Part shown: one piece after another, positions 23,809 to 32,013 of the stretch
Layout: the number at the start of each line of letters is the position of its first letter
How positions within the stretch are numbered: the first letter of the stretch is position 1
Assembly: GCF_006538705.1 (NCBI RefSeq)
Contig: NZ_BJLP01000039.1
Location: 1-37,337, forward strand
DNA from: Cellulomonas uda
GTDB taxonomy: Bacteria; Actinomycetota; Actinomycetes; Actinomycetales; Cellulomonadaceae
Length of the DNA: 37,337 nucleotides
Reading direction: 5' to 3'
Position numbers and translations under genes: made by a program
The notes under the pieces: generated by a model
Told to the model about the DNA's origin: nothing
The model's database searches: none
Seen by the model: only the letters and a program-made list of their open reading frames with translations

Positions 23809-23843
23809 GCGCCCGCGCCGGTGGGGGCCACCGGCGCGGGCGC
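23809..23843 (+). terminator. Strong hairpin after the histidine kinase
   Basis: A perfect 15-bp stem, GCGCCCGCGCCGGTG (23809-23823) with CACCGGCGCGGGCGC (23829-23843) and a 5-nt loop, lies ~75 nt after the kinase stop. It has no U tract. Confidence 0.7.
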
Positions 23844-23886
23844 GTTGCGGACACCTGAGGCGGAATCGCCCGCGAGGGTCGCCCGG

Positions 23887-23892
23887 TAGGGT
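23887..23892 (+). promoter_or_regulatory. -10 element (TAGGGT) for manA
   Basis: TAGGGT lies 38 nt before TTG 23931, giving a leader of about 30 nt that contains GGAAGGA. Confidence 0.45.
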
Positions 23893-23930
23893 GTGGGGAA
23901 CCTTTGCGCCCCCGCCCGGAAGGACGCGCG

Positions 23931-25127
23931 TTGTACCGCCTCGCTCCCGCGACCCAGAGCTACGCCTGGGGCTCGACGACCGCGATCCCGCAGCTGCTCG
24001 GCACCGAGCCCGACGGCCGTCCCGTGGCCGAGGCCTGGTTCGGCGCCCACCCGCTCGGGCCCGCCCGCCTGACCGGCGCCGACGCCGAGCGCCTCGACGC
24101 GCTGGTCGCGGCCGACCCCCGCGGGGCTCTCGGGGAGGACGTCGTCGCGCGGTTCGGCCGGCAGCTGCCGTACCTGCTCAAGGTCATCGCCGCGGCCTCG
24201 CCCCTGTCCCTGCAGGTCCACCCGTCCCGGGCCCGGGCGCACGCCGGCTACGAGCGTGAGGACGCCGCGGGCGTCCCGCTCGACGCGCCGCACCGCAGCT
24301 ACCGCGACCGCAACCACAAGCCCGAGCTCGTGTTCGCGCTCTCGCGGTTCGAGGCGATGGTGGGCTTCCGTGCGCCGCGCCGCGCCGCGGAGCTGCTCGT
24401 CGGGCTCGAGTCGACACTCGCCGAGCAGCTGCACAAGATCCTCGCCGACGACCCGACGCCCCAGGGTGTGCGGACCGCGTTCGAGTGGCTCCTCGCGCCG
24501 CACACCCGTCCGAACCCCGACGACGTCGCCGAGCTCGCCCGTGCGTGCCAGCGCCGCCTGGACGCCGGCTCGCCGTCACCCCGCACGGACGGCACGGTCG
24601 TGCGCCTCGACGCCCAGTACCCCGGCGACCCCGGCGCCGTGACGTCGGTCCTGCTCAACCCCGTGACGCTGCAGCCGGGCGAGGCGCTGTTCGTCCCCGC
24701 GGGCGCGGTGCACGCCTACCTCGAGGGGCTCGCGGTCGAGCTCATGGCGAACTCCGACAACGTGCTGCGCGCGGGTCTGACCGCCAAGCACGTCGACCTG
24801 CCGGAGCTGCTCGACAACCTCGACGTCGTCGCCGCCCCGCCGATCCGCATCGCGCCCGAGCACGTGTTCACCGCGACCGCGGTGTACTACGCACCCGTCG
24901 ACGACTTCGAGCTGTCGGTCACCACGCTGGCGGACGACGCCGAGACCGTGCGCCTGCCCGGCCGCGGACCGCGCATCCTGCTGTGCCTCGACGGGACGGT
25001 CGAGCTGCACGGCGAGCACGACGGGACGCTCGAGCTCGTCGCCGGGCAGTCGGCGTTCGTGCCCGCCTCGGACGGTCTGCTCACGGCGCGCGGTACGGGC
25101 CGCGTCGTCCAGGCGGACGTGCCCTGA
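23931..25127 (+). CDS. manA: Mannose-6-phosphate isomerase, class I
   Basis: A 398-residue Zn enzyme interconverting fructose-6-P and mannose-6-P. It begins LYRLAPATQSYAWGSTTAIPQLLG, the usual family opening. Zn ligands are Q95 and H97 in SLQVHPSRARAHAGY, E132 in NHKPELVFAL and H261 in LFVPAGAVHAYLEG. The C-terminal beta domain (RILLCLDGTVELHG ... LVAGQSAFVPASDG) is intact. TTG 23931 was chosen over the in-frame TTG at 23904: GGAAGGA lies 6-7 nt upstream and the family starts with M-Y-R-L. Man-6-P feeds GDP-mannose for surface glycans and could also be the acceptor for a Kdn-9-P synthase encoded 5 kb away. Confidence 0.95.
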   Translation: MYRLAPATQSYAWGSTTAIPQLLGTEPDGRPVAEAWFGAHPLGPARLTGADAERLDALVAADPRGALGEDVVARFGRQLPYLLKVIAAASPLSLQVHPSRARAHAGYEREDAAGVPLDAPHRSYRDRNHKPELVFALSRFEAMVGFRAPRRAAELLVGLESTLAEQLHKILADDPTPQGVRTAFEWLLAPHTRPNPDDVAELARACQRRLDAGSPSPRTDGTVVRLDAQYPGDPGAVTSVLLNPVTLQPGEALFVPAGAVHAYLEGLAVELMANSDNVLRAGLTAKHVDLPELLDNLDVVAAPPIRIAPEHVFTATAVYYAPVDDFELSVTTLADDAETVRLPGRGPRILLCLDGTVELHGEHDGTLELVAGQSAFVPASDGLLTARGTGRVVQADVP

Positions 25128-25163
25128 CCCGACGTCCCGGCCGGGGCTCCGGCGGGCGCGGCG

Positions 25164-25745
25164 TCAGCCGTCGTGGTGCTCGAGGTGCTCCTCGGCCGCC
25201 AGCACGGCACCGAGCGGGATGACGGGCTGCACGGCGAGCGCCACGGCCGCCTCCTGCGCGGCGTGCTCGTCGCGGCCCTCGTCGGCGGGCGTCGTCTCGC
25301 CCGTGAACACCCACTGCTTGTAGCCGACGTACCGCAGGACCGTGCCGAGCGCGATGCCGATGAGGTTCGCGACGTTGTCCGGGACGGGCCCGTCGAGGTG
25401 CAGCACGTACTGCGAGAACGCGAGCGGCGCGGCGCCGACCGCCAGGCCCAGGCCGTTGACGACGACGAACAGGAACAGCTCGCGCCCGCGGTGCCGCGTG
25501 CGCTGCGACGCGAACGTCCACAGCCGGTTGCCGACCCACGACACGAGCGTGGCGACGAGCGTCGCCACCACCTTCGCGGTGAGCGGCTTGGCCGCGAGCA
25601 GCTCGCCGGGGCCGAACCGCAGCAGGTTGTACAGGCCGACGTCGACGACGAACGCCACGCCACCGACGGACAGGAACCGTGCGAGCTCGAGGAGCCGGGC
25701 CCGGTGGTCGGGTCCGAGCAGTCGCGTCAGCACGGCGGTCGTCAC
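25164..25745 (-). CDS. GtrA-family membrane protein
   Basis: A 193-residue protein. Four membrane segments fit GtrA: LARFLSVGGVAFVVDVGLYNLLR (~17-39), LTAKVVATLVATLVSWVGNRLWTF (the R/K-rich N-R-x-W-T-F signature after TM2), LFLFVVVNGLGLAVGAAPLAFS and NVANLIGIALGTVLRYVGYKQWVF (the second conserved Y-x-x-W-V-F). The C-terminal ~45 residues are acidic and variable. GtrA proteins assist the flipping of undecaprenyl-linked sugars or act with glycosyltransferases. A gtrA-like gene divergent from purK is also found in mycobacteria. GTG 25745 was chosen because TATCCT lies 7 nt upstream. Confidence 0.88.
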   Translation of the reverse strand: MTTAVLTRLLGPDHRARLLELARFLSVGGVAFVVDVGLYNLLRFGPGELLAAKPLTAKVVATLVATLVSWVGNRLWTFASQRTRHRGRELFLFVVVNGLGLAVGAAPLAFSQYVLHLDGPVPDNVANLIGIALGTVLRYVGYKQWVFTGETTPADEGRDEHAAQEAAVALAVQPVIPLGAVLAAEEHLEHHDG

Positions 25746-25752
25746 GTCCGCG

Positions 25753-25758
25753 AGGATA
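25753..25758 (-). promoter_or_regulatory. Leaderless -10 element (TATCCT) for the GtrA gene
   Basis: On the minus strand TATCCT is followed by 7 nt and GTG 25745. It lies back to back with the purK promoter. Confidence 0.5.
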
Positions 25759-25804
25759 TCCCGCGCCCCCGTGGACGCCTCGTCGGACCCTGGTCCTACT
25801 CGGT

Positions 25805-25810
25805 TAGGGT
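25805..25810 (+). promoter_or_regulatory. Leaderless -10 element (TAGGGT) for purK
   Basis: TAGGGT is followed by 8 nt and GTG 25819. Confidence 0.55.
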
Positions 25811-25818
25811 GGGCGCCC

Positions 25819-27018
25819 GTGAACGCACCCGTGGTGGCCGTGGTCGGCGGTGGGCAGCTCGCCCGCATGATGGCTCCCGCAGCGACCGCGCTCGGGGTGC
25901 ACCTGCGCGTGCTGGTCGAGAGCGCGACGGGCTCCGCCGCGCAGGTCGTCGTCGACGCGCCCGTGGGGGCCGCCTCGGACGAGGACGCGATCACCGCGCT
26001 CGTCGCGGGTGCCGACGTGCTCACGTTCGAGCACGAGCACGTGCCCGGCGCGCTGCTCGACCGCATCGCCGGCTCGGGTGTCCCGGTCCGGCCCGGCGCC
26101 GCCGCGCTCGTGCACGCGCAGGACAAGATCGTCATGCGCCGCCGGCTCACCGAGCTCGGTGTGCCGTGCCCGCGGTGGGCGCCCGTGACCACGCGCGAGG
26201 ACCTGGCGCGGTTCCTCGCGGGCAGCGCCGACGGCACCGCGGTCGTCAAGACCGCGCGCGGCGGCTACGACGGCAAGGGTGTGCGCGTCGTGGCGGCCGA
26301 CGACGAGGCCGACGACTGGCTCGCCGCGGCCGCCCGGCCCGGCGGGGTGCCCGTCCTGGTCGAGGAGAAGGTGCCCTTCACGCGTGAGCTCGCCGCGCTC
26401 GTCGCGCGTCGCCCCTCGGGCGAGGTACGCACCTGGCCGGTGGTCGAGTCCGTGCAGCGCGACGGCGTGTGCGCGGAGGTGGTCGCCCCGGCGCCCGACC
26501 TGGCGGAGGACACCCGCGCCCAGGCGCTCGACGTGGCGGTGCGGGTCGCGGAGGGGCTCGGGGTCGTCGGTGTGCTCGCGGTCGAGCTGTTCGAGGTGCC
26601 GGACCCGGACGGCGGCGCCCCGCGCGTGCTCGTCAACGAGCTCGCGATGCGCCCGCACAACTCGGGTCACTGGACGATCGACGGCTCGGTGACCAGCCAG
26701 TTCGAGCAGCACCTGCGCGCGGTGCTCGACCTGCCGCTGGGCGACGTCACGCCGCGCGCACCCTGGACCGTCATGGCGAACGTGCTCGGCTCGACGCTGC
26801 CCGAGCTGACCGACGCGCTGCCCGCCGTGGCCGCGCTCGACCCGGGCGCGAAGGTCCAGCTCTACGGCAAGGAGGTGCGTCCGGGCCGCAAGCTCGCGCA
26901 CGTCAACGTGAGCGGGGACGACCTGGCGCAGGTGCGCGCGCGTGCGCTCGCCGCCGCCGCGCTGCTGCGCGGCGAGCAGCCGGGGCAGGATGGCCCCACC
27001 CGGACGGACGGAGAGTGA
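25819..27018 (+). CDS. purK: 5-(carboxyamino)imidazole ribonucleotide synthase (PurK)
   Basis: A 399-residue ATP-grasp enzyme converting AIR, ATP and bicarbonate to N5-CAIR in purine synthesis. The N-terminal [22 protein letters not shown] is the nucleotide-binding opening. [35 protein letters not shown] and [17 protein letters not shown] (ATP-grasp loop) follow. [20 protein letters not shown] and [36 protein letters not shown] hold the metal and substrate residues. GTG 25819 is supported by the -10 element 8 nt upstream. purE follows 2 nt after the stop, so the two enzymes of this bacterial two-step carboxylation are coupled. Confidence 0.95.
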   Translation: MNAPVVAVVGGGQLARMMAPAATALGVHLRVLVESATGSAAQVVVDAPVGAASDEDAITALVAGADVLTFEHEHVPGALLDRIAGSGVPVRPGAAALVHAQDKIVMRRRLTELGVPCPRWAPVTTREDLARFLAGSADGTAVVKTARGGYDGKGVRVVAADDEADDWLAAAARPGGVPVLVEEKVPFTRELAALVARRPSGEVRTWPVVESVQRDGVCAEVVAPAPDLAEDTRAQALDVAVRVAEGLGVVGVLAVELFEVPDPDGGAPRVLVNELAMRPHNSGHWTIDGSVTSQFEQHLRAVLDLPLGDVTPRAPWTVMANVLGSTLPELTDALPAVAALDPGAKVQLYGKEVRPGRKLAHVNVSGDDLAQVRARALAAAALLRGEQPGQDGPTRTDGE

Positions 27019-27020
27019 CC

Positions 27021-27560
27021 ATGACCGCAGGCGCCCGCGTGGGCATCGTGATGGGTTCGGACTCGGACTGGCCGGTCATGCAGGCCGCCGCCGAGGCGCT
27101 CGCCGAGTTCGACGTGCCCGTCGAGGTCGACGTCGTCTCGGCGCACCGGCAGCCCGACAAGATGGTCGCGTACGGCCGCGAGGCCGCGGCGCGCGGGCTG
27201 CGGGTGATCGTCGCCGGGGCCGGGGGTGCCGCGCACCTGCCGGGCATGCTCGCCGCGGTCACGACGCTCCCGGTGGTGGGCGTGCCGGTCCCGCTGCGCC
27301 ACCTCGACGGGTTGGACTCGTTGCTGTCGATCGTGCAGATGCCGGCCGGTGTCCCCGTGGCGACGGTGTCGGTCGGTGGCGCGCGCAACGCGGGGCTGCT
27401 CGCGGTGCGGATCCTCGCGTCGGGCACCGACGACGAGGCCGTGCGCCTGGCCGCCGCGATGGCGACGTTCCAGGACGGTCTGCGCGAGCAGGCCGACGCG
27501 AAGGGCGAGCGTCTGCGCGCGCAGGCCGCGGGCCGACCCGCGACGGGCTTCACCGCCTGA
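27021..27560 (+). CDS. purE: N5-carboxyaminoimidazole ribonucleotide mutase (PurE, class I)
   Basis: A 179-residue enzyme moving the carboxyl of N5-CAIR to C4 to give CAIR. Class I motifs are [14 protein letters not shown] (phosphate-binding loop), [13 protein letters not shown] (catalytic S-A-H-R), [15 protein letters not shown] (AGAGG-A-HLPGM) and [34 protein letters not shown] 27021 follows the purK stop closely and uses GGAGAG within the purK end as RBS. It converges on the glycan genes; a weak bulged hairpin at about 27580-27614 separates them. Confidence 0.95.
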   Translation: MTAGARVGIVMGSDSDWPVMQAAAEALAEFDVPVEVDVVSAHRQPDKMVAYGREAAARGLRVIVAGAGGAAHLPGMLAAVTTLPVVGVPVPLRHLDGLDSLLSIVQMPAGVPVATVSVGGARNAGLLAVRILASGTDDEAVRLAAAMATFQDGLREQADAKGERLRAQAAGRPATGFTA

Positions 27561-27612
27561 CCCGCACGTCGCGAGGCGGGACGGGCCGTGCGATGTGGAC
27601 GTGCCGGCCCCG

Positions 27613-28806
27613 TCAGGGGGCCAGACGGCGGGTCGCGCGCACGCTGGGCATGAGCGCCATGACGCGACGCGACGCCGCGGGGGCCGCGAGCCGCAGGCGC
27701 CGGCGCAGGTGCGACGGGACCGAGCCGACGCGCGGCGGCGCCGCGAGCGGGGCCAGGGGCGCGGCGAGGAGCTCGTCGAGCGCCCCCGGCAGCTCGTCGG
27801 GCGTGTCCTGCAGGTAGTTCTCGCGCAGCCAGGCCGGGTCCGCGTGGTGCACGCGCGCGGCCGCGAGGTCGGCGAGCGAGCCGACCAGGCCGCTGTCGGC
27901 GTACGCCGCGGTGAGGTTGTGCTCGCCGATCCCGAAGTCGTCCAGCACGAGCGCGCGCAGGCCGAGCGCGAGCGCCTCGAGCAGCGCGGTCGAGCTGACG
28001 GTCACCAGCGCGGTGCCGGGCACGAGGAACTCCTCGAGCGGACCCGTCGCCACGCGCAGGCGGGCGACGCCCGGCTCGTCGGCGTGCCGTGCGGTGAGCG
28101 CGTCGAACGGGAACGCCTCGTGGTGCGTCTGCGGCTCGCCGACGAGCCCGCGCAGCTTGACGACGACGTCGAGGTCCGGCCGGGCCTCGGCGAGCGCGGC
28201 GAGCCCGCGCAGCAGTCGGACGCGGTCGTCGAGCGTCTCGGGGAACTTCGCCTGGGGCGCGAACACGACGCGGTGCAGCGCGGTCGTGTCGGGCTCGGGC
28301 AGGGCACCGACCGTGCCGGCGAGGAACGGCAGACGGTCGACCACGAGGCGCGACCGCGTGCCGAGCTGCCGCGCGAGCTCGTCGAACGCGCGCGCCTCGC
28401 GGTGCGAGTGCACGACGAACAGGTCGGCCGTCGCGCGGTAGCGCAGCGCGAGCGCGGTCGCGGGCAGCGACATCCCCGGCAGACCCGTGACGACCACGGG
28501 ACGCGCCGGCAGGCCGGGCAGCGCGCGCAGCACGAGCTCGGCGGCGGGGCCCGTGGTCGCGACGAGCAGCACGTCCGGCGGTGCCGCGCGCAGCGTGCGG
28601 ACCAGCGCGCGCAGCCGCAGCAGCCGCGGCGCCGCGGCCGCGAGGCGGGTCCCGGCGACCGCCGCGCGGACCTGCGCGGGGGAGGGACGCACCGGGCTGT
28701 CGAGCACGACGAGTGACGCCGTCACGTCGTCGAGCCGGTCGAGCGTCGCGGCCGCCCACTTCACGTACGAGTCCGAGTCGGCGACCGCGAGCACCCGCCG
28801 CGTCAC
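27613..28806 (-). CDS. Putative GT-B glycosyltransferase (DUF6716-like)
   Basis: A 397-residue soluble protein. The N-terminal Rossmann half starts TRRVLAVADSDSYVKWAAATLDRL, with a Gly-rich VVVTGLPGMSLPATALALRYR. The C-terminal half has VVFAPQAKFPETLDDRVRLLRGLAALAEARPDLDVVVKLRG (nucleotide-binding entry, V-K-L-R), then TALVTVSSTALLEALALGLRALVLDDFGIGEHNL. That S-S-T-x-L-L-E-A-L pattern is shared with CDP-glycerol/KpsS-like polymer transferases. It resembles the DUF6716 putative glycosyltransferases that accompany sialic-acid-type genes in actinobacteria. GTG 28806 overlaps the upstream gene's stop by 4 nt (GTGA), so it is translationally coupled to the sialyltransferase-like gene. Donor and acceptor are unknown. 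Confidence 0.7.
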   Translation of the reverse strand: MTRRVLAVADSDSYVKWAAATLDRLDDVTASLVVLDSPVRPSPAQVRAAVAGTRLAAAAPRLLRLRALVRTLRAAPPDVLLVATTGPAAELVLRALPGLPARPVVVTGLPGMSLPATALALRYRATADLFVVHSHREARAFDELARQLGTRSRLVVDRLPFLAGTVGALPEPDTTALHRVVFAPQAKFPETLDDRVRLLRGLAALAEARPDLDVVVKLRGLVGEPQTHHEAFPFDALTARHADEPGVARLRVATGPLEEFLVPGTALVTVSSTALLEALALGLRALVLDDFGIGEHNLTAAYADSGLVGSLADLAAARVHHADPAWLRENYLQDTPDELPGALDELLAAPLAPLAAPPRVGSVPSHLRRRLRLAAPAASRRVMALMPSVRATRRLAP

Positions 28807-29798
28807 GCGTGACCCGCGATCGACCGTACCGAGGCGCGGAACCGGGCGCTCGCGTGCGGCGTCCACCACGAGTCGGGCACCGGCGAGCCGACGAGCTCGA
28901 CGCCCGCGTCCGCGAGGAGGCTGCGCAGGGTCAGCAGCGGCGTCGACGGCAGGCAGTGCACCACCGAGCCGGGCGCCAGGCAGCGCAGGCTCACCTCGAC
29001 CGGCCACGGGCCGCGCTCGACCCGGATCGAGTCGCGGTCCGCCACCGCCGCCGTGATCGCGGGCGTCTCTCGGCGGTGCGGGATGTAGACGACCTCGTCG
29101 TGGCACGCGTCGGCGATCTCGTGGACCCAGGCCGCGTACGCGTCCGGGTCGACCAGCCCGTCGGACGCCATCGCGGACCCGACGACGACGACGCCGGCGC
29201 CGTGCAGCTCGGGCTCGCGCAGCGACGCGCTCCACGCGAACGAGTGCCCGACCAGGCGTCCGCCCGTCGCGCGGAACGCGTCCGCCAGGCCGTCCGGCAC
29301 GGGCAGCGCCGTGAACACCGTGAGCAGGCCGGCGTCCGCGAGCGACAGGAGCCTGCTGCGGGCGGCGGAGGCGAGGGTGCGGCGCGCGAGCCCGGGGTGC
29401 GCGCGGGCGCGCACGAGGTAGCGGCCGTCGGCGGCGGTGAGCAGGCGCAGCAGGTGCAGCGTCGCGAGCCCGTCGTCGAGCACGACGAGCGGGCGGCGCA
29501 CGCCGAGCAGACCGCGCGCCTGGACCGCGCCCGAGAACGCGTCGCCGACCGCGCGGACCTGACCGTGGCGCCACAGGCTGCGCGTGCTCTCGGGGGTGAC
29601 GGTCGTGCCCGCGGGCAGCGCGATCGTGCCGAGCCGCGCCGCGAGCTCGGCCAGCGGCGTGATGCCCGTGCGGTAGACCACGTCCACCGACGGGCCGAGG
29701 AGCCCCGCCGCGCTCGCCTCGAGCGCGGACACCATCTGCAGGGGTGACTCGACCCACGCACGGGCGAGGTCCGTGCGAGTGCTGCTCGAGGTCGTCAC
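28803..29798 (-). CDS. Sialyltransferase-like GT-B enzyme (GT52/polysialyltransferase superfamily)
   Basis: A 331-residue protein. The opening LARAWVESPLQMVSALEA (residues 11-28) is the characteristic s-P-L-Q-x-x-x-A-x-E-A of bacterial LOS- and polysialyltransferases. The three catalytic motifs of that superfamily appear in order: the acidic D-D-G at 108-110 (PLVVLDDGLATLHLL), the His motif at 239-244 (VVYIPHRRE, where most relatives have H-P), and the Ser/Thr motif at 285-287 (VVHCLPSTPLLTL). These transfer a nonulosonic acid from its CMP donor. The listed start is GTG 29798, 23 nt after the neuB stop, with GGAG upstream; a longer form to 29891 would overlap neuB and adds a low-complexity tail. 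The genes for making a CMP donor lie directly upstream. Confidence 0.78.
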   Translation of the reverse strand: MTTSSSTRTDLARAWVESPLQMVSALEASAAGLLGPSVDVVYRTGITPLAELAARLGTIALPAGTTVTPESTRSLWRHGQVRAVGDAFSGAVQARGLLGVRRPLVVLDDGLATLHLLRLLTAADGRYLVRARAHPGLARRTLASAARSRLLSLADAGLLTVFTALPVPDGLADAFRATGGRLVGHSFAWSASLREPELHGAGVVVVGSAMASDGLVDPDAYAAWVHEIADACHDEVVYIPHRRETPAITAAVADRDSIRVERGPWPVEVSLRCLAPGSVVHCLPSTPLLTLRSLLADAGVELVGSPVPDSWWTPHASARFRASVRSIAGHA

Positions 29799-29820
29799 GA
29801 CGACGGGGCTCCGGCGCAGG

Positions 29821-30717
29821 TCAGGCGCCGACGCGGCGCAGACGCGACAGCGGTGCGAGCTCGCCCGGGAAGACGCGCTTGACGCCGTCACCCATGGCCT
29901 GCTCGACGATGCGGATGTCCCGCACGAGGTTCTTCAGGCCCGTGGGCTCGAGCGAGGACGCCTGGTCCGAGCCCCACATCGTGCGGTCGAGCGTGATGTG
30001 CCGCTCGACGGCGACCGCGCCGAGCGCGACCGCGGCGACCGAGATCTGCAGCCCGCGCTCGTGGCCCGAGTAGCCGACCGGCACGCCGTAGCGCTCCTGC
30101 AGCGTCGTGATCGTGCGCAGGTTCGCCTCCTCGGGAGGCAGCGGGTAGGTCGAGGTCGCGTGCAGCAGGACGAGGCGCTCGGTGCCGAGCGTCTCGACCG
30201 CCACGTCGATCTGCTCGAGCGTCGACATGCCGGTCGAGAGGATGACGGGCTTGCCGGTCGCCGCGAGCGCGCCGAGCAGCTCGAGGTCCGTCACGGACGC
30301 CGAGGCGACCTTGTGGCCGACGACACCGAGCTCCTCGAGGAACTCGACAGAGGGGACGTCCCACGGCGAGGCGAACCAGTCGAGGCCGCGCGCCGTGGCG
30401 TGCGCACCGATCTCGAGGTACTGCTCGCGGCCGAACTCGACGCGGTAGCGGTACTCGAGGTACGTCATCTCGCCCCAGGGCGTCTGACGGATCTGGTCGC
30501 GCTGCGCGGCCGGGGTGGAGATGTCCGGCGTGCGCTTCTGGAACTTCACGGCCTGGGCGCCTGCCTCGGCCGCGACGTCGATGAGCTGCTTGGCGATCTC
30601 GACGTCCCCGTTGTGGTTCAGGCCGATCTCACCGATCACGTAGACCGGCGCGTCGGCACCGATCCGGTGCGCGCCGAAGGGCACGCCGGCAGGGGTGGCA
30701 GTGGGGGAGGTGGTCAT
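29821..30717 (-). CDS. neuB: NeuB-type nonulosonic acid synthase lacking the SAF domain
   Basis: A 298-residue TIM-barrel enzyme condensing phosphoenolpyruvate with a 6-carbon sugar. Motifs: VYVIGEIGLNHNGD (E30, N34-H35), AVKFQKR (K58), HKVASASVTDLELL (135-148), VILSTGMSTLEQI, LLHATSTYPLPPEEANL, VGYSGHERG (214-222) and VERHITLDRTMWGSDQASSLEP (237-258). YSGHE and ERHITLD...GSD..SLEP are the forms I recall from animal NANS and other 9-phosphate synthases. It stops at GELAPLSRLRRVGA, exactly where the ~60-residue C-terminal SAF (antifreeze-like) domain should begin; no such domain follows in any frame nearby. The start is ATG 30717, with GAGG 6 nt upstream. The CMP-synthetase fusion lies 52 nt upstream. 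Confidence 0.9.
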   Translation of the reverse strand: MTTSPTATPAGVPFGAHRIGADAPVYVIGEIGLNHNGDVEIAKQLIDVAAEAGAQAVKFQKRTPDISTPAAQRDQIRQTPWGEMTYLEYRYRVEFGREQYLEIGAHATARGLDWFASPWDVPSVEFLEELGVVGHKVASASVTDLELLGALAATGKPVILSTGMSTLEQIDVAVETLGTERLVLLHATSTYPLPPEEANLRTITTLQERYGVPVGYSGHERGLQISVAAVALGAVAVERHITLDRTMWGSDQASSLEPTGLKNLVRDIRIVEQAMGDGVKRVFPGELAPLSRLRRVGA

Positions 30718-30769
30718 CGCTGTCCTCTTCTCGGACGCGCGCCGTGCGCGCGCGTCGTCGTCGTCGCTG

Positions 30770-32008
30770 TCATCGTGCCACGCCCGCCGGGGCGGGTCCG
30801 TCGTCCTGCCGGGCGGCCAGCACCCGGTCGGTCACCTCGCGCACGGCGCCGTGCCCACCCGCGGAGCGCAGCACCACGCGGGCGGCGGCGAGCACCTCGG
30901 GACGGGCGTCGGCGACCGCGACGGGCCAGCCGACGAGCGCGAGCGCGGGGAGGTCGTTCACGTCGTTGCCGACGTACGCGACACGCGCGGGGTCGAGCCC
31001 GCGCTCGGCCATCCACGCGCGCAGCGCGGACGCCTTGTCCTCGACGGCCTGCAGGCACTCGACGCGGAGCTTGCGGGCGCGTGCGGACACGACCCCGTCG
31101 GTCTCCGTCGAGAGGATGAGCACGGGCACGCCCGCGCGACGCAGCCGGGCGACGCCCAGGCCGTCGCCGCGCAGCACGCGCACCGACTCGTTCCCGGCGG
31201 CGTCCACGTGCGCCGCGTCGTCGGTGTGCACACCGTCGAAGTCCGTCACGAGCGCGTCGACGTCGATCGCGTCACCGTCGGTCGCGTCGCCGTCGGTCGA
31301 GCCGGGCCGCTGTGCCGCGGCGTGCTCGTCGGCGAGCGTGCGCGCGACCGCGAGGTCCGCGGGCGTGTCGATCTCGACGGCGGTCGCCTCGTCGACGACC
31401 TCGATCCCGGTGCGCCCGAAGAACCGGTGCCCGCCCTCGCGCAGGCCGCTCGTGCGCATCGCGTAGAACGCGCCCGTCTCGGCGTACAGCGGCTCGCGGT
31501 CCTGGCGTCGCGGGCGGTGCGCGGCGTCGTGGCCGACCGCGACGGCCCGGCCGTCGTCGACCCGCCACGTGAACACGTGCGTGGGTGCGGCGGCGAGGAC
31601 CGAGTCGTCCTCGTCGTCGAGCACGCGGCGCACCGCGTTCGCGAGCGCGGTCGCGTCGATGAACGGGGAGGTGGCCTGCACCAGGACGGTGACCTGCGGG
31701 TCGACGCCCTCGGGGAGCAGTGCGTCGAGCGCGTGCAGCACCGCGGACTCGGACGTCGCGGTGTCGCCCGACAGCGCGGCCGGGCGTTCGACGACGCGCG
31801 CGCCCGCCGCGCGGGCCTCGGCCGCGATCTGCTCGTGGTCCGTGCTGACGACGACGAGGTCGACCGCCGGCAGGCACGCCTCGACGGCGCGCGCGACCAG
31901 CGAGCGGCCGCCGACGGCCTGCAGGTTCTTCAGCGGGACGCCCTTCGACCCGCCGCGGGCGGGGATGACGGCGACCGAGCGCGGGCTCGTCGCGACGCTG
32001 CGCTCCAG
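30770..32008 (-). CDS. neuA: CMP-nonulosonic acid synthetase fused to a HAD phosphatase; apparent CTG start
   Basis: A 412-residue fusion. Residues ~12-230 are an acylneuraminate cytidylyltransferase: SVAVIPARGGSKGVPLKNL (CTP loop, 11-29), LVVVSTDHEQIAAEA, ERPAALSGDTATSE, VTVLVQATSPF (107-115), ETGAFYAM and VEIDTPADLAVA. After an Asp/Gly-rich linker, residues ~250-412 are a KdsC-like HAD phosphatase: TDFDGVHTDD (256-263), LRGDGLGVARLRRAGVPVLILSTET, CLQAVEDKASALRAW and VAYVGNDVNDLPAL. All catalytic positions are present. The first ATG/GTG/TTG in frame is GTG 31741, which would delete the CTP loop. The only well-placed start is CTG 32008, with GGAGGA 5 nt upstream. The fusion suggests a 9-phosphate intermediate. 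Confidence 0.88.
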   Translation of the reverse strand: MERSVATSPRSVAVIPARGGSKGVPLKNLQAVGGRSLVARAVEACLPAVDLVVVSTDHEQIAAEARAAGARVVERPAALSGDTATSESAVLHALDALLPEGVDPQVTVLVQATSPFIDATALANAVRRVLDDEDDSVLAAAPTHVFTWRVDDGRAVAVGHDAAHRPRRQDREPLYAETGAFYAMRTSGLREGGHRFFGRTGIEVVDEATAVEIDTPADLAVARTLADEHAAAQRPGSTDGDATDGDAIDVDALVTDFDGVHTDDAAHVDAAGNESVRVLRGDGLGVARLRRAGVPVLILSTETDGVVSARARKLRVECLQAVEDKASALRAWMAERGLDPARVAYVGNDVNDLPALALVGWPVAVADARPEVLAAARVVLRSAGGHGAVREVTDRVLAARQDDGPAPAGVAR

Positions 32009-32013
32009 GGTCG

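Noticed and set aside
21540..24503. Minus-strand open frame of ~987 codons opposite the OmpR regulator, kinase and manA
   Set aside because: It covers three well-supported plus-strand genes; the sequence is repetitive Arg/Glu/Val without recognisable domains.
27580..27614. Terminator between purE and the glycan genes
   Set aside because: Only a 9-bp stem with a bulge (GACGGG-CCG / CGG-c-CCCGTC) and a long loop, overlapping the stop of the minus-strand gene; too weak to list as a feature.
30770..31741. Shorter neuA gene starting at GTG 31741
   Set aside because: It would remove the CTP-binding loop and the first Rossmann strand, leaving a non-functional cytidylyltransferase.
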